Source of the DNA: Micromonospora_G sp044458865 | Lineage (GTDB): Bacteria > Actinomycetota > Actinomycetes > Mycobacteriales > Micromonosporaceae | Direction of reading: 5' to 3' | Assembly: GCF_044458865.1 (NCBI RefSeq) | Contig: NZ_JBITIH010000010.1 | Coordinates: 124,001 to 188,000 of the forward strand | DNA length: 64,000 nucleotides | Shown here: in pieces, positions 9,022 through 17,783 of the stretch | Layout of the letters: each line of letters opens with the position of its first letter | Position numbering within the stretch: position 1 is the first letter of the stretch | Notes under the pieces: generated by a model | What the model saw: only the letters and a program-made list of their open reading frames with translations | What the model was told of the DNA's origin: nothing | The model's database searches: none | Made by a program: the position numbers and the translations under genes

Positions 9022-9069
9022 AGGAAGGGCCCCTTCTTATACAGAAAACGATAAGAAGGGGCCCTTCCT
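9022..9069. repeat. GGGCCC palindromic element, copy A
   Basis: The arms AGGAAGGGCCCCTTCTTAT (9022-9040) and its exact complement (9051-9069) form a 19-bp perfect stem around ACAGAAAACG. It lies between the convergent oxidoreductase and pit genes, where it could end transcription on both strands. It is related to the copies at 13621, 29075 and 34358. Confidence 0.9.
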
Positions 9070-9077
9070 TTCGCGGG

Positions 9078-10091
9078 TCAGAAGAGGGGGCGGACGACGA
9101 AGTAGCAGATCCCGGCGATCGCGGCGGCAGCCGGGAAGGTCAGGATCCACGCGGTGACGATGTTGCCGGCTACTCCCCACCGGACCGCGGAGAGCTTCTT
9201 GGTCGCCCCGACACCCATGATCGCCGAAGTGATGGTGTGGGTGGTGGAGATCGGCAACCCGAGCCGGGAGGTGGTGAAGAGCACGATGCTCGCCACCGTC
9301 TCGGCCGCGAAGCCCTCCGGCGGGCCGAGGTCGATGATCTTCCGGCCGAGGGTACGGATGATCCGCCAGCCGCCCGCGTACGTGCCGAGCGCCAGCACGG
9401 TCGCCGAGGTCCAGAAGACCCACTCCGGGATGTGCGTCTTGCTGTCCTGGTAGCCCCCGGCGAAGAGGGCCAGTACCACGATGCCCATGGTCTTGGCGGC
9501 GTCCTGCATGCCGTGGCCGATCGACATCGCCATCGCCGAGGCGGTCTGGGCCCAGCGGAAGCCCCGGTTCAGCTTCGCCGGGTTACCCCGTCGGAAGATC
9601 CACATCACCGCCAGCATCATCAGCGCGCCGAGCCCGAACCCGACCAGCGGCGAGGCCACCATCGGGACGACCACCTTGATCAGGATGCCGTCCCAGAGCA
9701 CGGTGCCGCCGACGCCGAAGAGGGTGGCGCAGAGGGTCGCCCCGACCAGCCCACCGAAGAGCGCGTGCGAGGACGACGAGGGGATGCCGAAGTACCAGGT
9801 CAGCAGGTTCCAGCAGATGGCGCCGAGCACTCCGGCGAAGACCACGCCGAGGCTGGCGAGTCCGGGTGGCAGCTCGACCAGGCCGTCGCCGACCGTCTTG
9901 GCCACGTTGCCGCCGAGGTGGGCACCGATGAAGTTGCCGACGGCCGCCATCGCCAGCGCGACGCGGGGGGTGAGCGCGCGGGTGGAGATGCTGGTCGCGA
10001 TCGCGTTCGCGGCGTCGTGGAAACCGTTGGTGTAGTCGAAGAACATGGCCACGGCGATCACCGCGAGTACGGCGATGAGTTCCGGGGTCAC
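9078..10091 (-). CDS. pit: Low-affinity phosphate permease, Pit family
   Basis: This inorganic phosphate transporter (PiT/PHO4 family) is about 337 residues long with roughly ten membrane segments. Both family signature repeats are visible: FDYTNGFHDAANAIATS near the N-terminus and GHGMQDAAKTMGIV with GLPISTTHTITSAIMGVG in the second half. It moves phosphate (or metal-phosphate) by ion coupling. The start is set at the GTG at 10091, just before the first membrane helix; an upstream in-frame ATG at 10211 would overlap the PhoU-like gene and add a Pro/Arg-rich stretch. It probably forms an operon with the PhoU-like gene, which precedes it by 76 nt. Confidence 0.92.
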   Translation of the reverse strand: MTPELIAVLAVIAVAMFFDYTNGFHDAANAIATSISTRALTPRVALAMAAVGNFIGAHLGGNVAKTVGDGLVELPPGLASLGVVFAGVLGAICWNLLTWYFGIPSSSSHALFGGLVGATLCATLFGVGGTVLWDGILIKVVVPMVASPLVGFGLGALMMLAVMWIFRRGNPAKLNRGFRWAQTASAMAMSIGHGMQDAAKTMGIVVLALFAGGYQDSKTHIPEWVFWTSATVLALGTYAGGWRIIRTLGRKIIDLGPPEGFAAETVASIVLFTTSRLGLPISTTHTITSAIMGVGATKKLSAVRWGVAGNIVTAWILTFPAAAAIAGICYFVVRPLF

Positions 10092-10167
10092 GCGCTGACC
10101 CCAACCCACGTACGGACCATCGGAGGGGGCGCCTGCGGAGGCGCGATGGTTCGTTCGATCACCGGGA

Positions 10168-10794
10168 TCAGGACTCCTTGACCGCGATGGTCTCGACGGT
10201 GTTGGCAACATGCTCGAAGGCGTCGCAGGCCGCCTCCAGTTCGTCGGCGACCTCCTTCATCTTCAGCACGGTCAGTGCGTCGTACTCGCCGGAGAAGAGC
10301 CGGACCAGCAGCATCCGGTACGCCTGGTCGCCGTCGTTCTCAAGCCGGTTGCACTCGATCCAGTAGTCCTCAAGGTCGCGCATCGACCGGAGCCGGGGCA
10401 TCGCCTCGGCGGTCAGCCGCGCCTGCTGGTCCAGGACGTTGACCAGCTCGTGCATTTCCCGGGGCAGGGAGGGGAGCTTGGTCAGGCCGTAGAGGTAGAG
10501 CAGGTTGCCGACCGCCTCCAGGTGGTCCATCACGTCGTCCAGCAGCGAACCGAGCCGGTAGATGTCCTCCCGGTCGAAGGGCGTGATGAAGGTGGAGTTG
10601 ATCTTCTTGTACAGCTCGTGGGTGATCTGGTCGCTGTCATGCTCGACCTCGGTGAGTCGCTCGCTCACCGACTGCACGTCGACGCCGGGCAGAGCCAGCT
10701 CGTTCAGCAGCTCGGTGCCCCGCACCAGGTTCTGCGCGGCTCTGGTGAAGAGCTCGTAAAAGGCGCCCTCGGTAGGGCGAAAGGAAAACTTCAC
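10168..10794 (-). CDS. PhoU-like DUF47-family protein, Pit accessory
   Basis: This 208-residue, all-helical protein of the DUF47/COG1392 family begins MKFSFRPTEGAFYELF. It contains the metal-binding style helix ERLTEVEHDSDQITHEL and DREDIYRLGSLLDDVMDHLE. Family members are encoded with Pit transporters and are thought to modulate them, as PhoU does for Pst. The start at 10794 gives the usual family length. It is the first gene of the pit unit, and a three-unit PHO box lies about 140-170 nt upstream. Confidence 0.9.
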   Translation of the reverse strand: MKFSFRPTEGAFYELFTRAAQNLVRGTELLNELALPGVDVQSVSERLTEVEHDSDQITHELYKKINSTFITPFDREDIYRLGSLLDDVMDHLEAVGNLLYLYGLTKLPSLPREMHELVNVLDQQARLTAEAMPRLRSMRDLEDYWIECNRLENDGDQAYRMLLVRLFSGEYDALTVLKMKEVADELEAACDAFEHVANTVETIAVKES

Positions 10795-10933
10795 GGCACG
10801 GACCTCGTCGCGTCGTCGGTGGGGGTGGCGGGCGTCAACGGACCTCGAAGCTGGACGTCAGCGGTACCTGCCTTGGGGAATGCTAGGAAACGACAAAATC
10901 CCGCAACCGGCGGCCCACCCCTGGCCAGGTCCG

Positions 10934-10966
10934 ATTCACTTTTCGTTTACCTACTGTTCACCTTGG
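10934..10966. promoter_or_regulatory. PHO box upstream of the phoU-like/pit operon
   Basis: Three consecutive 11-nt units are in register: ATTCACTTTTC (10934-10944), GTTTACCTACT (10945-10955) and GTTCACCTTGG (10956-10966). They match Streptomyces PhoP direct repeat units. The box overlaps the last codons and stop of the ppk2 gene. The repeats read on the plus strand while the pit operon runs on the minus strand. Confidence 0.72.
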
Positions 10967-11901
10967 CTCGACGGTGCCGACACCGGAACGTACCGGTCCG
11001 GCTGCCGGTCGAGCAGCCGACGCCGCTCCAGATCCAGATCGAAGGTCGGCTCCGGGTAGGTCAACCCCAGCCCCTCGAAGGTCTCCCGCAACAGGTTCGC
11101 CACCGCCCAGTCGCGATACCACTTCCGGTTCGCGGGCACCACGAACCACGGCGCCAGCGCCGTGTCACAGCGGGCCAGCACCTCCGCGTACGCGGCCTGG
11201 TAGTCGACCCAACGTGCCCGGGTGTCCACGTCCGCCGGCTCGTACTTCCAGTGCTTGTGCGGATCGGCGAGCCGCCGCAGCAGCCGGTCGAGCTGCTCCT
11301 CGTACGAGATGTGCAGGAAGACCTTGAGCAGGGTCACCCCAGCCTCGGCCAACTCCTCCTCGAACTCGTTGATCTCGCCGTACCGGGCCCGCCAGACCTG
11401 CTCGGGCACCAGCGACTCGACCCGTGGCACCAGGACGTCCTCGTAATGTGATCGATTGAACACGCCGACATACCCCGGTGGCGGCAACGCCCGCCGGATC
11501 CGCCAGAGGAAGGGGTGGGCGCGCTCCTCCTCGGTCGGCCGCACGAACGACCTGATCTGCAACCCCAGTGGGTTCATCGTGCCGGCCACCCGCCGGATGG
11601 TGCCGTCCTTGCCGCCCGCGTCCATCGCCTGGAGCACCAGCAGCACCCTGCGTCCGGCCGCCGGCTCGACCTTCGCCGAGGCGAAGAGCATCTCCTGCTG
11701 CCGCCCCAACTCCGTCCCGATCGCCGCCACCTGGGACCTGGCCCAGCTCTTCGGCGCGGCGCCGACCACCCCCACCGAGGGCAAACCCGGTGTCGTACGG
11801 GGGTCGATCGCGGCCAGATCCACCCCCGCCCCGCCGCCCGGCACCCGGAGCAACTCGCGGAGGGAGCCCCTGGACCCACTCATTCCGGCACCTTGTCGCA
11901 T
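10951..11901 (-). CDS. ppk2: Polyphosphate kinase 2 family protein
   Basis: This 316-residue protein is a one-domain PPK2. Walker A is AGGKDGT (about 95-101), the lid/Walker B segment VFNRSHYEDVLV is near 148-158, and conserved DPHKHWKY and WYRDWAV follow. PPK2 enzymes transfer phosphate between polyphosphate and nucleotides; whether this one favours NMP, NDP or both cannot be read. An alternative start is the ATG at 11883 (MSGSRG). Adjacency to pit and to a PHO box suggests a phosphate and polyphosphate storage role. Confidence 0.9.
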   Translation of the reverse strand: MRQGAGMSGSRGSLRELLRVPGGGAGVDLAAIDPRTTPGLPSVGVVGAAPKSWARSQVAAIGTELGRQQEMLFASAKVEPAAGRRVLLVLQAMDAGGKDGTIRRVAGTMNPLGLQIRSFVRPTEEERAHPFLWRIRRALPPPGYVGVFNRSHYEDVLVPRVESLVPEQVWRARYGEINEFEEELAEAGVTLLKVFLHISYEEQLDRLLRRLADPHKHWKYEPADVDTRARWVDYQAAYAEVLARCDTALAPWFVVPANRKWYRDWAVANLLRETFEGLGLTYPEPTFDLDLERRRLLDRQPDRYVPVSAPSSQGEQ

Positions 11902-12054
11902 CCACTCATCCCCCGATCATCGCCGAACATCCGGCCCGCTGCCCGGCGCGTCACACTTCATTGGCCCAGCGAACCTGGCGGGCGGAGAATTCGACCGGAA
12001 CCGATCCGCTGCGTGCGCGGCGGTGGGGAAGACGATCAGGGGGTGGGCAAGGGC

Positions 12055-13053
12055 GTGCGTGACCTGGCGACCGAGTTCGAGGCCGAACGCGATCATCTGA
12101 TGGCGGTGGCGTACCGGATGCTCGGCAGCCGGGCCGACGCCGAGGACGCGGTGCAGGAGACCTGGCTGCGCTACGCCCGAACCCTCGCCGACCCGGCCGC
12201 CCGCGCCGAGATCCGCGAACTCCGCGCCTGGCTCACCACCGCCACCGGCCGGATCTGCCTCGACCTGCTCCGCTCGGCACGGGTCCGCCGTGAGGCGTAC
12301 CCCGGTCAGTGGCTGCCCGAGCCGGTGGTGAGCCGGCTACCCGACCTGCCCGGCCTGCCCCGCCCCGCCACCGCCACGACGCCGACCGAGGCGGGCGGCT
12401 TCGCCCCCGACCCGGCGGAACGCGCCGCGCTGCGCGACGAGGTCGGCATCGCGCTGCTGGTGGTGCTGGAACGCCTCACCCCCGAGCAGCGGGTCGCGTT
12501 CGTCCTGCACGACGTCTTCGCCGTACCGTTCGCCGAGATCGCCACCGTGCTGCACAGCACACCCATCGCCGCCCGGCAGCTCGCCTCCCGGGCCCGGCGC
12601 GCGGTCGCCGAGGGCGGCGCCCGCCACACCGCCGACCTGGCCGAGCAGCACCGGGTGCTCGCGGCCTTCATCGCCGCCACCGAATCGGGTGACCTGGAGC
12701 GGCTGGTGACGGTACTCGCGCCGGACGTGGTCTTCGTCGGCGACAGTGGTGGGCACCTGCCCGCAGCCCGCAACCCGGTGGTCGGCGTACTCAAGGTGGC
12801 CCGACTCACCCTCGGCCTGCTCGACCGGACCGTCCGTGCCGTCGATGCCCGGACCCGACCGGTACTGGTCAACGGCACCCTGGGGCTCCAGGTCGAAGGG
12901 GACTACCGGGGACGTGGAAGGTTGCGGATGGTGACCTGGTACACGATCGCCGACGGTCGGATCACCGGCATCTTCCACCAGCTCAACCCGGAGAAGCTGA
13001 GCCGGGTGACGGAGCTGGGGCCGGACGCACCGAGCTGGCCTCCCCGCCCCTGA
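12055..13053 (+). CDS. ECF41-type RNA polymerase sigma factor with SnoaL-like tail
   Basis: This sigma factor of about 332 residues has region 2 (EFEAERDHLMAVAYRMLGS, DAEDAVQETWLRY) and region 4 (LTPEQRVAFVLHDVFAVPF plus a helix-turn-helix). A C-terminal SnoaL/NTF2-like domain starts near residue 205. The linker motif WLPEP near residue 85, DSGGH near 229 (in place of the usual DGGG) and terminal NPEKL identify the ECF41 group. There the fused C-terminal domain, rather than a separate anti-sigma factor, controls activity. GTG 12055 is preferred for spacing to AGGGGG; GTG 12043 is in frame. No typical ECF41 partner gene (carboxymuconolactone decarboxylase or oxidoreductase) is adjacent. Confidence 0.88.
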   Translation: MRDLATEFEAERDHLMAVAYRMLGSRADAEDAVQETWLRYARTLADPAARAEIRELRAWLTTATGRICLDLLRSARVRREAYPGQWLPEPVVSRLPDLPGLPRPATATTPTEAGGFAPDPAERAALRDEVGIALLVVLERLTPEQRVAFVLHDVFAVPFAEIATVLHSTPIAARQLASRARRAVAEGGARHTADLAEQHRVLAAFIAATESGDLERLVTVLAPDVVFVGDSGGHLPAARNPVVGVLKVARLTLGLLDRTVRAVDARTRPVLVNGTLGLQVEGDYRGRGRLRMVTWYTIADGRITGIFHQLNPEKLSRVTELGPDAPSWPPRP

Positions 13054-13064
13054 GCCCGGCGGAC

Positions 13065-13568
13065 TCAGACCACCAGGGCCAGCCACTTCCGGTACGCCGA
13101 CGCGAACGGTTCCGTGCCGTCGCCGAGCGCGTCGTAGAGCCACTCCGCCGCCGCCTCGGCCTGCACGACCACGTCCTCCGGGTAACCGAACCGGATCCGG
13201 TGCTCGGCGAACTCGTCCTCGTCTCGCAACTCCACCAAGCCGCTGGTCCGCCGCCGGACCACGTCCAGGTCGAGGTCGATCAAGTGGACCGTGTCACCCT
13301 CCCAGCGGGCCGGGCTGGCGATGTCGCAGTAGACCTCACTCGTCCTCGGCGGCGGGTTGAACATGCCGGTCCACCAGCCGGAATGCGGCACCAGCAGGAC
13401 GAAGGGAATCTGCTCCACCGAGGGGCGGCCGTGGTAGACCGACTCGGTCCCGGCGGTCACCCCGAGCCAGATGCCCAGGTCGTCCTCGGCGAGCCGGCGG
13501 GCGGGGTAGTCCCGGTGTGCGGTGCCGTCGTACTTCCGGTAGACGACCCGGACCACATCGCTCGACAT
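13065..13568 (-). CDS. DUF402-domain protein
   Basis: This 167-residue protein of the DUF402/FomD-like family begins VVRVVYRKYDGTAHRDY. It carries the conserved core FNPPPRTSEVYCDIASPARW and VHLIDLDLDVVRR, whose acidic residues bind metal in structurally known relatives. Some relatives are nucleoside phosphate phosphatases; the function here is unassigned. It converges with the ECF41 gene and diverges from the helicase gene. Confidence 0.82.
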   Translation of the reverse strand: MSSDVVRVVYRKYDGTAHRDYPARRLAEDDLGIWLGVTAGTESVYHGRPSVEQIPFVLLVPHSGWWTGMFNPPPRTSEVYCDIASPARWEGDTVHLIDLDLDVVRRRTSGLVELRDEDEFAEHRIRFGYPEDVVVQAEAAAEWLYDALGDGTEPFASAYRKWLALVV

Positions 13569-13620
13569 TCCCGCACCCTAGCCGATCCCGACCACCCGGC
13601 GCCCTCACCAGGTACGCCGA

Positions 13621-13670
13621 AAGGAAGGGCCCCTTGTTATCGGATTCGGTAGTACAAGGGCCCCTTCCTA
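13621..13670. repeat. GGGCCC palindromic element, copy B
   Basis: AAGGAAGGGCCCCTTGTTAT (13621-13640) and AGTACAAGGGCCCCTTCCTA (13651-13670) pair through about 16 bp with one central mismatch. The spacer is CGGATTCGGT. Unlike copies A and D, this one sits between divergent genes (DUF402 and helicase), so it cannot serve as their terminator. Confidence 0.85.
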
Positions 13671-13726
13671 ACCGAGTACGAACCGAGGTGCGTGGTCCTG
13701 TCGGGACGGCCAGGTACGGTCCTACG

Positions 13727-15940
13727 GTGACCGCGCCGACCACCGCCAACGACACCGACGACTCTGGGAGCGCCGGAGCCACCGGCCCGGCACCGGCACC
13801 GGCACCGAAGCGTCGGCGACGCGGCGGGCGGCCGAGTACCGACGATCTGCTCGCCGCCGCGGTCGGGGCGGTGCCCGGCGGCTCCGCCCGACCGGGGCAG
13901 CAGCTGATGGCCTCGGCGATCGAACGGAGCATCGAGACCGGAGAGCACCTGCTGGTCCAGGCGGGGACCGGCACCGGCAAGTCGCTCGCCTACCTCGCCC
14001 CGGCGCTCACCGTCGACGGGCCGGTGGTGGTCTCCACCGCCACCCTCGCCCTCCAGTCCCAGCTGGTCGACCACGACCTGCCCCGGCTGGCCGACGCGGT
14101 CGAGCCGGTCCTCGGTCGGCGGCCCACCTTCGCCGTGCTCAAGGGTCGGCACCACTACCTCTGCCTGGCCCGGCTGGACAACTCCACTGAGGACGAGCCG
14201 GAGGACACCCTCTTCGACGCCCCGAGCCGGGGCGGCGGAGGAGGAGGCATGAAGTGGCTCGGCGAGGCTGGCCGGCTCGGCAAGCAGGTCGAACGACTGC
14301 GCGACTGGGCGGAGCGGACCGAGACCGGTGACCGGGACGAACTGGACCCCGGCGTCGACGACCAGGCCTGGCGGTTGGTCTCCATGCCGGCCCGCGAGTG
14401 CGTCGGGGCCGGGCGGTGCCCGTACGGGCCGGAGTGCTTCGCCGAGGCGTCCCGGGTGCGGGCCCGAGAGGCCGACATCGTGGTCACGAACCACAGCCTG
14501 CTCGCCGTTGACCTGCTCAACGACCGGCACATCGTGCCGCCGCACAAGCTGCTGGTAGTCGACGAGGCGCACGAACTCGCCGACCGGGTCTCCTCGGCCT
14601 CCCAGGCCGAACTCGTACCCGAGCTGATCGACCGGGCCGCCCGGCGGGCTCGACCGCTGCTGACCCCGGAGATCGCCGAGACACTCACCGCGGCCGGCGA
14701 CGCGCTCGCGGTCGGGCTGGCCGAGGTCCCGGCCGGACGGATCACCGCAGGGCTCCCCAACCCGCTGCGGGAAGCGTGCACGCTGCTCGACTCGGCCACC
14801 CGTCAGGCCCTGGAGCGGATCGGCGAGATCAAGGCCGACGACCCCGATCCGGTACGCAAGCAGCAGGCGAAGGCCGTGCTGGACGACCTTTCACGTACCT
14901 CGCAGCGGCTGCTGGAGGAGGACGACTACGACGTCGCCTGGGTGGAGAAGTCGGACGGTCCCGGTGCGGGACGACGGGCCCTGGTCGTCGCCCCGCTCTC
15001 GGTGGCCGGAATGCTCGCGAACGAGCTGTACGACGAACGTACCGTCGTGGTGACCTCGGCCACCCTGACCCTCGGCGGCCGGTTCGACACCGTCGCCAAG
15101 GCCCTCGGGCTCGGTCCGGTGGTCACGGAGCCACCGTCGCCGGCAGCCGCCGCCCTGGCTACCTCGACGGCCCGGAGCGTCCCGACGGGAAAGACCGGAC
15201 CGACGGGAAAGACCGGCCCGGCCCCGAAGGCTGCCCCTGCCGGCGACGCGGGTGAGGGTGAGTCCGGTTCGGGTTGGCGGTCGCTCGACGTCGGCTCGCC
15301 GTTCGACTACGCCCGCCAGGGCATCCTGTACGTCGCCGCGCACCTGCCCCGACCGGCCGCCTCCGGGCTCCCCGACGCGGCCGGTGCCGAACTGCTCGAC
15401 CTGGTCGGCGCGCTCGGTGGGCGTACCCTCGGGCTCTTCTCCTCTCGGCGGGCCGCCCAGCAGGCCGCGGAGCTGCTCCGGGCGAAGACCGACCTGCCGG
15501 TGCTGCTCCAGGGCGAGGAGTCGCTGCCGCTGCTGGTCCGCCGGTTCCGGGAGGACCGGGCGAGTTGCCTGTTCGGGGTGATGTCGCTCTGGCAGGGCGT
15601 CGACGTGCCGGGTGACGCGTGCCAACTGGTGGTGATCGACCGGTTGCCGTTCCCCCGCCCCGACGAACCACTGGCGGCGGCGCGAGCGGCGGCGGTGGAC
15701 GCCTCCGGCGGCTCCGGCTTCGCGGCGGTCAGCGTCCCGATCGCGGCGGTACGGCTGGCCCAGGGCGTCGGTCGGCTGATCCGCTCGACCGGCGACAAGG
15801 GTGTGGTCGCGGTCCTCGACTCGCGGCTGGAGACCGCCCGGGGCTACGGCGCGTTCCTGCGCCGGTCGCTGCCACCGTTCTGGTACACCACCCGCCCCGA
15901 GGTGGCCCGGGGCGCGCTGCAACGCCTCGGCAAGGAGTAG
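13727..15940 (+). CDS. DinG/XPD-type ATP-dependent DNA helicase with Fe-S cysteines
   Basis: This 737-residue superfamily 2 helicase has Walker A QAGTGTGKSLAYL near residue 79, DEAH box VVDEAHEL near 278, motif TSATLTLGG, and motif VI RLAQGVGRLIRS near 679. Four cysteines between motifs I and II (near residues 146, 225, 230 and 236, the last three in ECVGAGRCPYGPECF) fit the XPD/DinG iron-sulfur cluster. It probably unwinds DNA 5' to 3' in repair. The GTG at 13727 is chosen because the upstream frame runs through the palindromic element. The N-terminus is Ala/Pro/Arg-rich, and a Pro/Ala/Gly insert with a PTGKTG repeat lies near residues 475-510. Confidence 0.92.
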   Translation: MTAPTTANDTDDSGSAGATGPAPAPAPKRRRRGGRPSTDDLLAAAVGAVPGGSARPGQQLMASAIERSIETGEHLLVQAGTGTGKSLAYLAPALTVDGPVVVSTATLALQSQLVDHDLPRLADAVEPVLGRRPTFAVLKGRHHYLCLARLDNSTEDEPEDTLFDAPSRGGGGGGMKWLGEAGRLGKQVERLRDWAERTETGDRDELDPGVDDQAWRLVSMPARECVGAGRCPYGPECFAEASRVRAREADIVVTNHSLLAVDLLNDRHIVPPHKLLVVDEAHELADRVSSASQAELVPELIDRAARRARPLLTPEIAETLTAAGDALAVGLAEVPAGRITAGLPNPLREACTLLDSATRQALERIGEIKADDPDPVRKQQAKAVLDDLSRTSQRLLEEDDYDVAWVEKSDGPGAGRRALVVAPLSVAGMLANELYDERTVVVTSATLTLGGRFDTVAKALGLGPVVTEPPSPAAAALATSTARSVPTGKTGPTGKTGPAPKAAPAGDAGEGESGSGWRSLDVGSPFDYARQGILYVAAHLPRPAASGLPDAAGAELLDLVGALGGRTLGLFSSRRAAQQAAELLRAKTDLPVLLQGEESLPLLVRRFREDRASCLFGVMSLWQGVDVPGDACQLVVIDRLPFPRPDEPLAAARAAAVDASGGSGFAAVSVPIAAVRLAQGVGRLIRSTGDKGVVAVLDSRLETARGYGAFLRRSLPPFWYTTRPEVARGALQRLGKE

Positions 15941-15943
15941 CGG

Positions 15944-17248
15944 TCAGGGCGCGGTCGAGGCGACCACGACCGCGTCCGGTGGCACCTCGGGCGGGCGGCG
16001 GTGAGCCAGCCGGCGTACGGCGGTGTTGAGGACCGCGATCAGTGGTACGGCAACCAGCGCGCCGACGATCCCGGCGAGCACCACCCCGGCGGCGATGCCG
16101 ACGATCACCGCGAGCGGGTGGATCGCCACCGCCCGTCCCATGATCAACGGTTGCAGGATGTGTCCCTCGATCTGCTGCACGCCGATCACCACGCCGAGGA
16201 TGATCGCCGCGGTGACCGGTCCACTGTCCACGAGCGCGACCAGCACCGCGACCGCACCGGAAAGGGCCGCGCCGACGATCGGGATGAATGCGCCGAGGAA
16301 CACCAGGGCGGCGAGCGGGAACGCGAACGGCACGTCGAAGATGACCAGGAAGATGCCGATGCCGACGGCGTCGATGAAGGCGACCAGCACGGTGGCCCGT
16401 ACGTAGGCGACCAGAGTGGTCCACGAGGCCCGCCCGGCGTCGTCGATCCGCCAGCGCGCGTTCACCGGGAGCAACCGGACCAGAAAACGCCAGATCTTGC
16501 CCCCGTCGCGGAGGAAGAAGAACGTGGCGAAGAGCACCAGCAGGGCACCGGTGAGCAGCTCGAAGAGGGTGGTCGCGGTGGAGAGGGCGCCACTGGTGAG
16601 CGCCTGGGTGTTCTCGTCAATCCACTTCTGTGCCTCGTCGATGTACGAGTTGAGCTGATTGTCCGACAGGTGCAGCGGACCGGTGCGGAGCCAGTCCTGG
16701 ATCTGCCGGATGCCCTCGGAGGCGTTCTTGCTCAGCTCCGGGACCCCGCCGATGAACTCGGTCACCACCCGGGTCAGCGTGCCGACCACGGCCGCGATGC
16801 CGCCGACCAGCACCAGTGCGGTCGCCAGCGAACGGGGGAACCGGGCCCGGAGCAACCAGCCCACGGCTGGGGCGAGCAGGGCGGAGAGCAGCAATGCGAT
16901 GGCCAACGGGATGATGACGATCCGGATCGTACCGATCACCTTGAGTAGCGCGTAGGTGACCAGGCCGATCGCCAGGAGTCGCCACGACCACGCTCCCGCG
17001 ATCCGCAGCGCCCTCGGCACCTCCGCGTCGTCGCGGCTGGTGGTCGAGGAATGCACCGAGGCGGCCTGCTCCTCGACGACCGGAGACCAGGGCGGCGCCA
17101 CCTCTTCCCGGGGCGGCTCAGGCACCGGCCGCTCCTGTCCGGCAGCTAGGTGCTCACCGGCCGCCCGCCTCGCCCGGACCGAAGCCCGGCCGGACTCGTA
17201 CGCGCGGCGGGCACTCGCCCGCAGCTGCTCGAAGCGGCTCAAGCGCAC
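15944..17248 (-). CDS. AI-2E family (PerM/UPF0118) membrane protein
   Basis: This 434-residue protein has about 85 hydrophilic N-terminal residues. Seven to eight predicted membrane segments follow, with the family layout of paired N-terminal helices, an amphipathic middle (TEFIGGVPELSKNASEGIRQ) and a C-terminal helix cluster containing FIPIVGAALSG and GVQQIEGHILQPLIMG. Family members include the putative autoinducer-2 exporter TqsA and sodium/proton antiporters, so the substrate is unknown. It converges with the helicase gene (3 nt apart). Confidence 0.85.
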   Translation of the reverse strand: MRLSRFEQLRASARRAYESGRASVRARRAAGEHLAAGQERPVPEPPREEVAPPWSPVVEEQAASVHSSTTSRDDAEVPRALRIAGAWSWRLLAIGLVTYALLKVIGTIRIVIIPLAIALLLSALLAPAVGWLLRARFPRSLATALVLVGGIAAVVGTLTRVVTEFIGGVPELSKNASEGIRQIQDWLRTGPLHLSDNQLNSYIDEAQKWIDENTQALTSGALSTATTLFELLTGALLVLFATFFFLRDGGKIWRFLVRLLPVNARWRIDDAGRASWTTLVAYVRATVLVAFIDAVGIGIFLVIFDVPFAFPLAALVFLGAFIPIVGAALSGAVAVLVALVDSGPVTAAIILGVVIGVQQIEGHILQPLIMGRAVAIHPLAVIVGIAAGVVLAGIVGALVAVPLIAVLNTAVRRLAHRRPPEVPPDAVVVASTAP

Positions 17249-17444
17249 CTCCTAGCCATCAGACCAGCTCCCAGCCGGAAAGCGGCCCCGTCTACGGTAA
17301 CCGCAGTGACGAGACCGGAACGTTCCGTTCCAGCCCTGATTTCTCCCCCAAGTATTGCCCCGACCGGCAGTCCGGTACGCCCACGCGCGGCCGTGACCTC
17401 GGCCTCCGCCGCCGCCGGTTCGGCCGCACGGTAGCGTTCCGGTC

Positions 17445-17783
17445 GTGACCGCCGATCCAGACCTCGACAACGGAATACCGATCCGCCTGCTGCACGACCG
17501 CGTCCTGGTGCGCCTGGAGGGCAGTGAGGGCGAGCGGCGATCGAGCGCCGGCATCGTCATCCCGGCGACCGCGTCGATGGGCCGCCGACTCGCCTGGGCG
17601 ACCGCGGTGGGGGTCGGCCCCAACGTACGGGCGATCGTCTCCGGCGACCGGGTCCTCTACGACCCGGACGACCGTTCCGAGGTGGAGCTCCACGGTCGCG
17701 AGTACGTCCTGCTGCGTGAACGCGACGTGCACGCGGTCGCCGCCCAGCGGGTCGACACCGACTCCACCGGCCTCTACCTGTAA
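17445..17783 (+). CDS. Orphan GroES-like co-chaperonin
   Basis: This 112-residue protein has a Cpn10 fold: IRLLHDRVLVRLE, the mobile-loop region GERRSSAGIVIPATA, then GDRVLYDPDD and REYVLLRERDVHAV. It is longer than canonical GroES (about 97-100 residues) because of tails at both ends, and it stands alone, not beside groEL. Similar orphan Cpn10-like proteins occur in Streptomyces. Whether it caps GroEL or does something else is open. Its stop overlaps the convergent PrsW-type gene by 10 nt. Confidence 0.85.
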   Translation: MTADPDLDNGIPIRLLHDRVLVRLEGSEGERRSSAGIVIPATASMGRRLAWATAVGVGPNVRAIVSGDRVLYDPDDRSEVELHGREYVLLRERDVHAVAAQRVDTDSTGLYL

